From NCBI GenBank assembly GCA_020627985.1, contig JAHDFV010000010.1:1-33544 (forward strand): a stretch of 33,544 bases of DNA. Reading direction: 5' to 3'. The notes beneath the pieces were generated by a model, which did no database searches, was not told where the DNA came from, and saw only the letters and a program-made list of their open reading frames with translations. The translations under genes and the position numbers were made by a program. Shown in pieces: positions 14,901 to 23,858 of the stretch (the stretch's first letter is position 1; every line of letters starts with the position of its first letter). Source of the stretch: Saprospiraceae bacterium (GTDB lineage Bacteria; Bacteroidota; Bacteroidia; Chitinophagales; Saprospiraceae).

Positions 14901-17900
14901 TTTGGTCAATTCTTTATTGATTTTAGAAGTTATTTAGCAGGAGAAGGATTAAATGTTCAAGATTTTAAGTTAGATATTTTATTAGACGAAAACCCTTGTG
15001 GAATTGATGGCCCAGCTTTACATTTTTCAGGTTCTCCTGTTGTTTTAATTTATGCAGAGTATAATACATGGCCAGCTTATGATGCAGGATTATTTTATGA
15101 TTTTATAGTTACAGGTTGCACTATTCCATGTGATGATGGAGATCCTTGTACTATTAACGATTTTTATGATGATGATTGTGATTGCATAGGAGGAGGATAT
15201 GTTGGAGACGATGATGGTGATGGTGTCTGTAATACACTGGATCAATGTCCTGGACAAAATGACTTTGTTGATGAATGGGGATATGTAACACAACAAGCAC
15301 CTATTTCTCCTGTCTCTACATTAGATTCAAAAGGGGAAGTTTTAACAACTGTACCCATTTCTGTTTTAGTGAACGAACCCAATGGCATACCAGATTGTTT
15401 AGAAAATTTTTGTGAAGAAGGAACAACATGTGATGATAATAATCCTTGTACAGATAATGATATGTTAGATGAATCTTGTAATTGTGTTGGAACTTTTATG
15501 GATGAAGATAATGATCAAGTTTGTGATGCAGAAGATCAATGTCCAGGTTATCCTGATCATTATGATATGAATGCAAATGGTATTCCTGATTGGTGTGAAG
15601 AATCTGATTGTACCATGAATCAAGAGTCTCCAGCAGAATCAACATGTGCTTTAATTGCATCTTTAATTCAATGTGAAGATGTTATTTTTATTCATCCACG
15701 ATATCTAACAGATTATTACAATGGCGGAACTTTAATTCAAGATATTCAAACAGAAATATTTGATTCAGGAAATGATTCTGGAAACGAATTTGATAATGCT
15801 TATCTTATTGGAGTCGAAGATGCTTTTGATGCTCCAGAATTAGATCCAACTTTATTGAGCCAAGATTCAGATGGAGATGGAGTAGTAGATCTTTTTGATT
15901 TTTTACCTGGTGTAGATGACCCTCCTATTACTAATAATTACACATCTGATTTACAAGCCTATTTAGCACTTTCTGATTCAGATGGAAATGGCGTACCAGA
16001 TGCTTTTGATCCTGCGGGATGCGATACAGATTATTCACATCTTCTTCCTTTTATTTTAAGTCGATATTGTGATGATGGAAATGAATGTACACTAAATGAT
16101 CAAATACAATGTGATTGTGAATGTATCGGATTTGAATCTGATTCAGACGGAGATGGCGTTTGTGATGTTTTAGATATCTGTCAAGGTTTTGATGATGCAT
16201 TAGATGCAGATGGAGATTATATTCCAGATGGTTGTGATCCCATTGCATGTGAATACGATCCTGCTGTAATAGATTGTCCTACATTATTAGCAGATCCAAC
16301 TTATGCAAATGGATTATTTGCAGATATAACTTGTTCTAATGGGTTTGAATACAATTATCATGAAGAATATGGAGATTGTTGTTGTATTCCTTTACCTGCA
16401 TTTGATTCAGATGGCGATGGTGTTTGTGATAGTCAAGATGTATGCCCTGGATCAAATGATGCAGATGATGATGATGATGATGGTGTTCCAGATGGCTGTG
16501 ATGGTTGTCCACAAACACCAGGAGTTCCTTCTGGCCCTTGTGATGATAATGATGAATGTACCATTAATGATCATTGGAATGACGATTGTGAATGTATAGG
16601 TATTTATTCGGATGAAGATTATGATGGTGTTTGTGATACAAATGACATGTGCCCTGGTTTTGATGATAGCCTAGATTATGATAATGATGGTTTACCCGAT
16701 GGTTGTGATCAACCTTGGTATGAATTAGGATGTCCTGATGTGATGGTAGTAGTTGAACAAGGCGTTTTCCCAGATCCTGATGGCGGTGCTGATATTATTC
16801 AACCCGCTCATGGTATTGTTATGAAATTCAATGTTGATGATGTAACAATGGATCAATTGATGGATCCAATTGAATTAATAGCCGTTTGGGGTAATAACTA
16901 TGTAACAGAATCTGGAGTTCGAATCATGGGATTTGAAACAGTAGGGGATCACATTGAAGTATTCTATGAATTATTAGAATTAGACGTAACGGCTATGTTT
17001 GATTCTAGTTTAGATTATATGATTTCTATTGGATTGTCCCCTAATCAAACTTGTGTAGTAACTGGAAGAGCAAGAATTGAGGAATTGACGAATTATATAG
17101 ATATATCTGAAATTTCTGCAGTTCCATGTCCATATAAAATAGGCAATCATCAAGGAGATTTAAGTTTCTATTTTCATAATAATATGAACCCACCCAATAC
17201 TACAGTTGCACCTTGTAGTGATTCAACTAATTTTACACCTCAGTGTATGGGGCCTATTAATATAAGTCAATTACCTTCTTCATTTACAGCAGATCTCACG
17301 ATTACAATGCAAGGAGAAATACAAATTGAAGGAGATTTTAATATCCCTACTACCAACTTAAATCTTGCTGCTCTACCATATGGTCATATAGGAATGGTTT
17401 CAGATTGTCCTGGTCCTCCTACAAGTATTCCCTATACAGAAATTGAAGGTACTGTGATTTTTGATACAGGCCAAACCTGTACATATAATGGTAATGGAAA
17501 TATAGTTGTAAATCCAAACCAATGTTATGTAGGGATGCCATGTGATGATGGAGACCCATATACCCATTCAGATGTCATCACTGTTGCACCAATGGAACCC
17601 CCTTTTGATTGTATTTGTGAAGGAATATTAGGACATGATTTAGATGGAGATGGCGTACATGATGAAATAGATATATGTCCATTTGGGAATGATACAATTG
17701 ATATTGATCCACAAAATGGAGTGCCAGATGCTTGTGAGTGTCCTTCGCCAATAGTTGATACAATTTTTGTTGTAGACCAGACAGATGTAAGAATACTCAT
17801 TGCAAATACAGAAATATATAGTTCGTTTATAGTAGAATATAATATTTATAATAATGATGATACTTTAAATTATTCTACAGCATCTCCAGATATAACATTA

Positions 17901-19145
17901 CCGAATTTAACTTCAGATAGAGCTTATGAATTACATATACGAGGCATATGTAGTGAAGTAGAATTTACTTCTGAACCATCTTTTGGTCAAATAGTTATTC
18001 CTTTTAGTCCTGATGATTTTGAGTGTGGAGATGTACCAGAATTTTATTTAGAAAATGAAGTTCCTTTAGCCAATCTAAATGAAGATGATGAATTTGAAGC
18101 AGGAGATTTTAATGTAATTGTTAAAAATGCTACAGGAGGGAATGGCGTTTTCTCAGGAGATGGATATATCGCAGTACCTTACTTAGATAAAGTACAGGTG
18201 AATGTAGAATTTAGAAATATCTTCATAAATGATGAAAAAAAGCTTAAAGATGGTAAAGTAAAAGTTACAGGTTTAGGTGTTGCATTAATTAGTGATGAAA
18301 TGGCTGCACTCTTAGATAATTTGGTCGAGATTTTAGATACAGTTGATGAATTTTTAGAAAATGTCCAAACAGCTATTGAAGAAATTGAAGCAATTATTGA
18401 ACAATTAGGACAATATTTGCCCCCTGCTGTTTTACAAGAATTAGAAGCAGCTGTCGCAGCCTTAGAAGCGGCACAAGCGTCTGAAGATCCAGATCTTATC
18501 TCTGCTGCTCAAACCCAATTTGATATTGCAAATCAAGGATATAAAGATGCTTTAGCCCAGCTTATTACCGATATCACCAATATTCTTGAAACTGCTTTAG
18601 ATGAACTACAAGATGATTTATTAGGTACAGTAGAAAGCCAACATCAATCAAATCTTGATGCTTTAGAAACTACCTACATAACGAAAAGAGATGCTTATTT
18701 TACTTTTTTAGATGATAATAGTAATTTATATACAACTACTTATAAAGCTGAATTTGATGAAGAAGTTCCTGCAACAGATGATACAGAAATTTCATTTGAT
18801 GAACCTTTTGAAGGAGATACAACAAGTATTATCAGATATCAAGGACAAGAATTTACTGATCTTTTGGCTACAAACCCTTCATTAGCAAATTATGTTACTG
18901 TTTCTAATGAATTTAAAGCTGCTGAATTAGAATTTAGTAAGGCATTCGCTATAAAATTTTATTATGATAATATTGCTAATAATGGACATGTAACAAATCT
19001 AATGGATTTAATAAAACATGCAGATATTGATCTCTTAGATATCATTGGCTCACAAAAAAGAGATGGAGTGGCTAATGAACTAATAGTCCCTGGAGTAAAA
19101 GATAATATTTTAACAGGCCTTGTATATTTAATACCAAGAACATGA
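12000..19145 (+). CDS. giant TANFOR / fibronectin / thrombospondin-3-like surface protein
   Basis: This 2381-aa exported protein has a signal peptide at 1-24 (VMAFA|Q). Residues 25-165 match the TANFOR-type N-terminus: TTIQSTSVTVPFLDEY, then YDVRLKLIISGEGI, TGTDLAPYFNPDHLIFQG and GRLPEGTYSICIEAYDYNR. Three fibronectin-like domains follow (about 300-560, 587-700 and 1913-2002). The first is interrupted by a coiled coil of about 160 aa (364-524). Residues 700-1917 carry most of eight Cys modules (CDDGDPCTxND...CxCxG) and nine DxDGDGxCD...CP calcium-type repeats, broken by two non-repeat domains (877-1037, 1578-1841). A second coiled coil lies at about 2105-2245. There is no T9SS-type C-terminal domain. 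The frame is open from a TTG at 11976, but the ATG at 12000 places the signal peptide correctly. Its stop overlaps the next start (ATGA). Confidence 0.9.
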   Translation: MTKKVIKHIIILVLLLQTVMAFAQPYGVSTTIQSTSVTVPFLDEYSISRSNPINSTLILTDDTQPLYDVRLKLIISGEGINIETDDNFISNPITLSYLTPKILTGTDLAPYFNPDHLIFQGISKQQYLQQGRLPEGTYSICIEAYDYNRNDPLPTSNRACAVVLMTVHDPPIIISTIGEHNERIPQNYQFSWQPMHFGSFLTEYELSIYESIQGMTPDQIFTNTSPYFRTRTYAVSHNYTLNDPILERDKEYYVLVQAKDVDGLHVFKNDGFSRFERFIITKSCIPNTPCNDGDPCTTDDRYDLNCNCAGGEKGKNLGEEEITIKAPEIIIPSNENVCLANGNLVIGWNPSESNLDQLSYLVEIYQESVNPKETKEYVDFLEKKEKQYQNLMEDHKEAQSTLINQQELDKHLFIIKLGNLEEICLERIEELELLNNKNPSIENESNLNLAIEKCEIEKLNSIDLYTLEQTKKYNDFTQNQVNILKSFEEQNDREIKDFLETKEKEIDQLILDLQNQMESEQILYSESTDFLYTTIDLDKIELPAGGNYSIKVSVDDKCLSKGRSQDNTAGKSSEEITSVKTLAVDQCTATTLSPPVANPALDITNNSFIANWMPYKKASYFILEVSKDVDFSPLYPVASTSISTGQQSVVVASGSIVQGLSKLLSNLDEGVYYYRVKAITNGSHSPYSNVISVAIFGDIPPGCEIGSPCNDGNPCTYDDVIINDQCLCRGTYSGDFDGDGICDELDECPDGPNNEDRDNDGIPDGCDNCLEGLPCDDGNQMTINDVYTWTSSFPPGVPLPVGVEPCECVGQPCPEGGDMDNDGVCDPYDICRSGDDNIDSDNDGVPDACDQCEGFDDSIDVDQDGIPDDCDDDISLCTQPIYDLDSNYIEGGVAELMAELDCGYCIPFMYYQTDYSETPQQHFLSKIKFQIIGDPTIITIDKLTPSMNFPYCKPPYCDGGNLYNLTPFGQFFIDFRSYLAGEGLNVQDFKLDILLDENPCGIDGPALHFSGSPVVLIYAEYNTWPAYDAGLFYDFIVTGCTIPCDDGDPCTINDFYDDDCDCIGGGYVGDDDGDGVCNTLDQCPGQNDFVDEWGYVTQQAPISPVSTLDSKGEVLTTVPISVLVNEPNGIPDCLENFCEEGTTCDDNNPCTDNDMLDESCNCVGTFMDEDNDQVCDAEDQCPGYPDHYDMNANGIPDWCEESDCTMNQESPAESTCALIASLIQCEDVIFIHPRYLTDYYNGGTLIQDIQTEIFDSGNDSGNEFDNAYLIGVEDAFDAPELDPTLLSQDSDGDGVVDLFDFLPGVDDPPITNNYTSDLQAYLALSDSDGNGVPDAFDPAGCDTDYSHLLPFILSRYCDDGNECTLNDQIQCDCECIGFESDSDGDGVCDVLDICQGFDDALDADGDYIPDGCDPIACEYDPAVIDCPTLLADPTYANGLFADITCSNGFEYNYHEEYGDCCCIPLPAFDSDGDGVCDSQDVCPGSNDADDDDDDGVPDGCDGCPQTPGVPSGPCDDNDECTINDHWNDDCECIGIYSDEDYDGVCDTNDMCPGFDDSLDYDNDGLPDGCDQPWYELGCPDVMVVVEQGVFPDPDGGADIIQPAHGIVMKFNVDDVTMDQLMDPIELIAVWGNNYVTESGVRIMGFETVGDHIEVFYELLELDVTAMFDSSLDYMISIGLSPNQTCVVTGRARIEELTNYIDISEISAVPCPYKIGNHQGDLSFYFHNNMNPPNTTVAPCSDSTNFTPQCMGPINISQLPSSFTADLTITMQGEIQIEGDFNIPTTNLNLAALPYGHIGMVSDCPGPPTSIPYTEIEGTVIFDTGQTCTYNGNGNIVVNPNQCYVGMPCDDGDPYTHSDVITVAPMEPPFDCICEGILGHDLDGDGVHDEIDICPFGNDTIDIDPQNGVPDACECPSPIVDTIFVVDQTDVRILIANTEIYSSFIVEYNIYNNDDTLNYSTASPDITLPNLTSDRAYELHIRGICSEVEFTSEPSFGQIVIPFSPDDFECGDVPEFYLENEVPLANLNEDDEFEAGDFNVIVKNATGGNGVFSGDGYIAVPYLDKVQVNVEFRNIFINDEKKLKDGKVKVTGLGVALISDEMAALLDNLVEILDTVDEFLENVQTAIEEIEAIIEQLGQYLPPAVLQELEAAVAALEAAQASEDPDLISAAQTQFDIANQGYKDALAQLITDITNILETALDELQDDLLGTVESQHQSNLDALETTYITKRDAYFTFLDDNSNLYTTTYKAEFDEEVPATDDTEISFDEPFEGDTTSIIRYQGQEFTDLLATNPSLANYVTVSNEFKAAELEFSKAFAIKFYYDNIANNGHVTNLMDLIKHADIDLLDIIGSQKRDGVANELIVPGVKDNILTGLVYLIPRT
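14100..17750 (+). repeat. degenerate repeat array coding Cys-rich and calcium-type modules
   Basis: Within the giant gene the DNA is a run of GATGG/GATGAT-rich degenerate repeats coding alternating Cys modules and Asp-rich thrombospondin-3-like loops. Module starts are near 14118, 14310, 15120, 15420, 16065, 16530 and 17530, with one outlier near 12850. Spacing is irregular because other domains are inserted. The Asp bias also explains the His-rich antisense open frames here. Confidence 0.8.
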
Positions 19146-22100
19146 GAAAACAAATTATACTAGTCTCTATTATATTCATTAGTAATCTACTATATGGAAA
19201 TTTGGATTCACTTCAGTTTGAAGCATTACTCAAGAATACAGATTGGATTGAAAGGGGTAAAAAAGAATACAATTATCACCTGAAGAGAAATGCTGAAAAT
19301 AATAAGAAAGGACGTTCAAAGGATAATTGGTACATCCTCGGTTTAATGGATGATGATGATTTGGATTTAGACTGGGTGAGTGTCATAGGTAGTAGTACTG
19401 GAAGTGGTGCAGATGAAGCTTTTGTGAGTAAGGCTGGTATTACGTTATATCTTAAAAGTAATGTAATTGCTTTAAATGAAAACTTAATTACGATTAATGA
19501 AACAATGACTCCTGCTGATAAACCTTCTAGGAATTCTGAATTTTTCGTTTTTCTTTTACCACAAGAATTTGCTAATATATCAACAAGTTTACCCTATTCA
19601 TTTAAAGCAAAAGCATTAAGAGAAGGATCGTTTTCAAGTGCTGAATTTTTTGCGGCTGGAGAAACTCCAGAACAGAGATTAAAAAAAGAAGAAATTAAAC
19701 AATTTGAAAAAGTTTTAGCTGTATTAAAAAATGGTATACGACAAATTTTAAGAGGGGCGCATGAAGAAGTAGATCTACCATATTCTGCTACTTCTGGATC
19801 AAATACTTTGGCAAGAGTGATCTATGGCGTTTTGAATTTTAATACTTATACTGAATTGTTTTTAGGTGGAGCAACTTCTGCACAAAAATCGATACTATCT
19901 TCTTATCCTGCTTCATATATAGCAAATGATGAATTAAGAGAAATTATTAAATATAAAAAGTTTAATGATCCTCCAAATTCAATAATAAATCGATGTAATT
20001 TAATTGCAACAGCTGTTTATGAATATAAACTTTATAATTACCCTCCAGGATATACACCGATTAATAGCAGAATAAAAACACCAAGTTTTTCTTATAACCC
20101 ATCAATGTTTGATATTGTTCCTGCCGAAGATAGAATTGAAGATGCAACAAGTATAGCTTATACTAATTTAGTAGATTCATTTGCAACAGCTCTTGATCAG
20201 GGTATTTTATCTCAGCAAGCTATTTCTTCTTATAATTTCCCTGATGATATTGAATATAACTCTGGTCTAAGGCATATTTTTGGTGAAGAAAGTTTCGATT
20301 TTGTTTCATCAGATAAATCCAGAATTGAGCTCTATACTTTAGATCATAAATTAGCATTATTAGAAAAAGAAACTGGAGTGAGGTTTTTTGTTCTTCTTAA
20401 AGATACGGAAAGAATATTACCACAGGTCCTTTGGTCAGATTTTAATACAAAAGTTCGTGAAGCTTCAACACAAATTGATGGTAGTTTTCCTTATGTATTA
20501 TTGACTATACCTTATTGTGTAATGACCAATAAAGCTTATTGGCCTTGGGATGTTCACAAACATCATTATTTTATGCCTGCTTTAACATCTTCTCCATCAA
20601 CAGTAGATAGTGATAATTTAGTTTCTCCTATTTATTTTTCAAGGATGGATTCAATTTTGGCTACTCCAGGGAACAATAGAGCATTTACTTCTTTAATTAA
20701 AGAAGCATATCGAACCATACCGAAACCCAAAAGAGATAAATTATATTATTTGTATGCTGGTACAAATAAAGAAAGTAAAATGGCTAGGGTTGATGTCAAA
20801 TCGATTATCTCTTCAACCTTAGAAAGAGATGAATTATTTATTAATAACATCAGTATTTTTGATGATCCAACAAATAGAGCAAAAATAAGTAGTGCAGAAT
20901 ATCAAGTAAGATGTGATTGTGATGAAAGTAGTGTTTGCTTTAAAAATAAAGAAGCAGCAAGTGATAGTAGTGCCGTATTTTATGCTCAAATGGCAGAAGA
21001 TTGTTTAGTAAAACAAGATTCTTTAGAAGCAGCTTTGATACGAGCTAAAGATCATCCTGTTTTTGAAGCCCTCAAAGGTTCAAATTCAGATCAAACATTT
21101 AAACCTAGATTGAAAGAGATATACTTGCATTATCCTCTTGCAGCTTCTGGATTAACAGGAGGAACTTTATTAGATATTAATAATAATCCTATTGATACTT
21201 CATATGCCTATATTCCATTAATGTATGCCTTACATGAATATGAAAAGAAATTAGATTGGAATTTTATTCTGGACAATATAGAAGAAAATACTTTTGAAGG
21301 TTTATTTACAAATGATGTCTTATATAAAATTGATTACTATGATTCATATTATGCCGCTGCAGATGCTACAGGCTTATTATTATCTCCATTTGGTTTAGAT
21401 TTCATAGGTGATGGACTTTCAGTAGTGATAGGTGTAACAGATCTAGTAAATACCAATAATACAGAAAGAGGGCTATTTGCAATAGTAGGAGGAACAGTAG
21501 GTATCGTAATTATTGCCGTACCAAGTTCAGCTGTTAAAGTAGGAATAAAAGAAGGAACAGAAATGTTAAACATTCCTTTTTCTGTCAATGGACCACCCAA
21601 TGCAAATATATTTAAATCATTAGATGATATTGCAGATGTAGCTAATGCAACAGCCCCCAGAGATTTATCTGTCTTATTGAAAATAAAAGATGGAAATCTT
21701 ATGGATGACTTTGGTGATAAATTGATCAATATTGATGGAGAAGATATTCCATTAAGACAATTTTTTATTAAAGGAAAACCTTGTACAGGACCTGGTTCGG
21801 GTTTAAGATATGAAAGAAATATTGATGAATTAAGAGAATGGTTGGTTTATAACCAACAAGAATTACTAAGAAACGACATTAATATTAGAGGACCTAATTT
21901 CGAATTTTTCTATAAGCCCGATTTTGATAAAATAAATACTTGTGAAAAGTGCATGTTGGTGCAGTTGGTTCGAAATATGCCAGATGTACAACAACGGAAA
22001 GAATTTATTCAACTCATTACAGATTATCCTGAAGTATTAACAAAAGGCTTCCTTTCTGATGGAGGGAAAAGTGATTTCATTGGATTTTTATATTGGAAAA

Positions 22101-23221
22101 GAATCAAAGCAGCAGTAGGAGGTGGAGCCATTCCTCCAAGTTTATTAAATCCTGCTGAACTTGCTGATTTATACAAAGATTTAGCAAGATATGATGATGA
22201 TCTTTTTAAGTTTATTAGAAATGGAAGTAGCTATTGTCAAGTTTGTATTAGTAGATGGAAAGCAATAAGAGGGCAATTAGATCAGCTCCCTCCAGATAAA
22301 GCAAGAAAATTATTACAAGAATTAAAACTACCTGGAAATGCAGCTTTGGCAGATGCTATGGCAGCAAACCCTAATATGGTTAAAGCTTGGGATGCTTTAG
22401 ATGATATTGGAAGTACTTTTAAAACAGATATTACTACTCTTCAAAATTTAGCAAGTGATTATGCTATAAATAATAACTTATTAACATATTTTAAAAATAA
22501 CGCAGATAAATTTTTAAGTTGGAAATCATTAAGAGATGATTTGACTAATGTTGCAATTAGTCAAAATTTAAGATCTAATGAGAAGTTTATTGATTTATTT
22601 CATAATGTAATTAATAATCCAAGAAAAGCGTCTCCCCCTAATAGTTCGACTATGTGGGAACATATGTTAGGAGAACCATCAGGTTTAGGTTTAGGAGGGT
22701 TTCATCATTTAGATGGCGCATCAAAAGATGTTGCAACTGGTTTACCTATTAAAATTACTCCTGAACCGCATCCATCATCTCCAAAATATTTACAAGATGG
22801 ATCACCTATTAATGAAATTCCTCCTCCTTCTTCTATACCAGATAATCCAAATAGTTCCAAAATAACTTTAGATAATGATACAGGATATAGTCCAAATCCG
22901 GTAGATAACGAACCTTATGAAACATTATTATATGGGATTAAAAATTATACCGCATCTGATGGGTCAGTTGTTCCTGGATGGAAACCTTTTACCAAAAGTA
23001 TGTGGCCAGCGAATTGGAGTAAAGAAGAAACGATTGCTTTTATTTCAAAAGCAAGGCATGAAATGAATGCAAGTCATCTTGTACCTGGAACACCAAATAC
23101 ATATAGAAAAACGGTACAAGATGAGAATGGACTATCTATGGTAGTAGAGATGTATATTAATGGTCCTTTAGATAATGTAAATTTCTCAAATAAAATTCCA
23201 TCTGCGTTCCCTAAACCTTAA
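19142..23221 (+). CDS. exported polymorphic-toxin-like protein with a C-terminal EndoU-type nuclease domain
   Basis: This 1359-aa protein has a signal peptide (1-19, NLLYG|N) and a long N-terminal region of about 730 aa that I do not recognise, with a CDCDESSVC cluster near 591. Residues 738-805 are hydrophobic and Gly-rich (LLLSPFGLDFIGDGLSVVIG and FAIVGGTVGIVIIAVPSSAV), like the pre-toxin segment of many polymorphic toxins. Two CxxC pairs follow (C934/C937, C1032/C1035). Residues about 1165-1359 resemble bacterial EndoU RNases: H1174 in EHMLGE, GGFHHLDG at 1185-1192, then GWKPFTKSMWPANWSKEETI, a helix (AFISKARHEMN), a VVEMYIN strand and a terminal SAFPKP. EndoU enzymes use two His and a Lys to cut RNA and are known antibacterial toxin tips. 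It starts inside the TANFOR stop codon and is followed 8 bp later by a small cytosolic gene. Confidence 0.78.
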   Translation: MRKQIILVSIIFISNLLYGNLDSLQFEALLKNTDWIERGKKEYNYHLKRNAENNKKGRSKDNWYILGLMDDDDLDLDWVSVIGSSTGSGADEAFVSKAGITLYLKSNVIALNENLITINETMTPADKPSRNSEFFVFLLPQEFANISTSLPYSFKAKALREGSFSSAEFFAAGETPEQRLKKEEIKQFEKVLAVLKNGIRQILRGAHEEVDLPYSATSGSNTLARVIYGVLNFNTYTELFLGGATSAQKSILSSYPASYIANDELREIIKYKKFNDPPNSIINRCNLIATAVYEYKLYNYPPGYTPINSRIKTPSFSYNPSMFDIVPAEDRIEDATSIAYTNLVDSFATALDQGILSQQAISSYNFPDDIEYNSGLRHIFGEESFDFVSSDKSRIELYTLDHKLALLEKETGVRFFVLLKDTERILPQVLWSDFNTKVREASTQIDGSFPYVLLTIPYCVMTNKAYWPWDVHKHHYFMPALTSSPSTVDSDNLVSPIYFSRMDSILATPGNNRAFTSLIKEAYRTIPKPKRDKLYYLYAGTNKESKMARVDVKSIISSTLERDELFINNISIFDDPTNRAKISSAEYQVRCDCDESSVCFKNKEAASDSSAVFYAQMAEDCLVKQDSLEAALIRAKDHPVFEALKGSNSDQTFKPRLKEIYLHYPLAASGLTGGTLLDINNNPIDTSYAYIPLMYALHEYEKKLDWNFILDNIEENTFEGLFTNDVLYKIDYYDSYYAAADATGLLLSPFGLDFIGDGLSVVIGVTDLVNTNNTERGLFAIVGGTVGIVIIAVPSSAVKVGIKEGTEMLNIPFSVNGPPNANIFKSLDDIADVANATAPRDLSVLLKIKDGNLMDDFGDKLINIDGEDIPLRQFFIKGKPCTGPGSGLRYERNIDELREWLVYNQQELLRNDINIRGPNFEFFYKPDFDKINTCEKCMLVQLVRNMPDVQQRKEFIQLITDYPEVLTKGFLSDGGKSDFIGFLYWKRIKAAVGGGAIPPSLLNPAELADLYKDLARYDDDLFKFIRNGSSYCQVCISRWKAIRGQLDQLPPDKARKLLQELKLPGNAALADAMAANPNMVKAWDALDDIGSTFKTDITTLQNLASDYAINNNLLTYFKNNADKFLSWKSLRDDLTNVAISQNLRSNEKFIDLFHNVINNPRKASPPNSSTMWEHMLGEPSGLGLGGFHHLDGASKDVATGLPIKITPEPHPSSPKYLQDGSPINEIPPPSSIPDNPNSSKITLDNDTGYSPNPVDNEPYETLLYGIKNYTASDGSVVPGWKPFTKSMWPANWSKEETIAFISKARHEMNASHLVPGTPNTYRKTVQDENGLSMVVEMYINGPLDNVNFSNKIPSAFPKP

Positions 23222-23229
23222 TTATAGAT

Positions 23230-23790
23230 ATGATTAGTTACAAATTTATAGTTAGAATACAACATGAAAAATTAGAAACTAATGAAAGAGTTTTAAGTAA
23301 AGGGATTTTAATTAATACAGAAAATGAAGAATTAAATCAAACTTTATCTTTAATCAGGAATATGGATATAGGAGATTGTGTAAGTACAATTGAAAAATTA
23401 GAATTATTAATGAAAGGAAAATATAAAAGTGTTGATTGGGATGATGGAGAGTATTTGTCAGTTTCGTCTGATAAAAAGAATAGTTTTATTAATGATGACT
23501 TATTTAATCATCCTGAATCTATTGTTTCAACAAAAAGTATTTTGAATTTATTAGGAGATTGGTATTTGTTTCAATCATTTATAAAAGAAAAAAATGAGAG
23601 GAATATTTTTTTAAAAAAAAATATTAAAAAATACTTTTCTACTAAAGATAAAAGTGTGTTTGATTTAGAAAATCAATTTTATGTTAACCTAGAAGATGAA
23701 AGTTATGGTGTACCAATATTAGTTAGTTTGCCAATAAATGATTTTTATTTAAACGAAATTGAAAATTTATATAATGCAAAGATTGATTAA
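23230..23790 (+). CDS. small cytosolic protein, candidate immunity protein for the EndoU-like toxin
   Basis: This 186-aa protein has no signal peptide, unlike every other gene of this operon. It is acidic at its core (SVDWDDGEYL, about residues 75-84) and alternates strands and helices: YKFIVRIQHEKLE at the start, then LLGDWYLFQSFIKEKN and VPILVSLPINDFYLNEIENL. I recognise no named family. It lies 8 bp downstream of the exported protein with the toxin-like C-terminus, the classic position of an immunity gene. The DNA is more A-rich than its neighbours (for example 23610-23640), as often seen for recently acquired toxin/immunity cassettes, though this is only an impression by eye. After it the operon resumes with a 68-bp gap. 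The immunity role is inferred from position, size and lack of export signal. Confidence 0.72.
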   Translation: MISYKFIVRIQHEKLETNERVLSKGILINTENEELNQTLSLIRNMDIGDCVSTIEKLELLMKGKYKSVDWDDGEYLSVSSDKKNSFINDDLFNHPESIVSTKSILNLLGDWYLFQSFIKEKNERNIFLKKNIKKYFSTKDKSVFDLENQFYVNLEDESYGVPILVSLPINDFYLNEIENLYNAKID

Positions 23791-23858
23791 AGAATAAACA
23801 TGATTTTTCTATTTATGAAATAATTAGAATCATTGTTTTAAGTGTAAAATAAAGTTAT

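Noticed and set aside
16336-16599. Met-rich plus-strand and His-rich minus-strand open frames in the repeat array
   Set aside because: They arise from the GATGAT/GATGG bias of the Asp-rich repeats read in other frames, and the giant frame is intact through them.
18900-19145. T9SS C-terminal sorting domain on the giant protein
   Set aside because: The last residues (ELIVPGVKDNILTGLVYLIP) lack the terminal strand pattern with a Gly-Lys-type motif. The 1359-, 1262- and 693-aa proteins also end without one.
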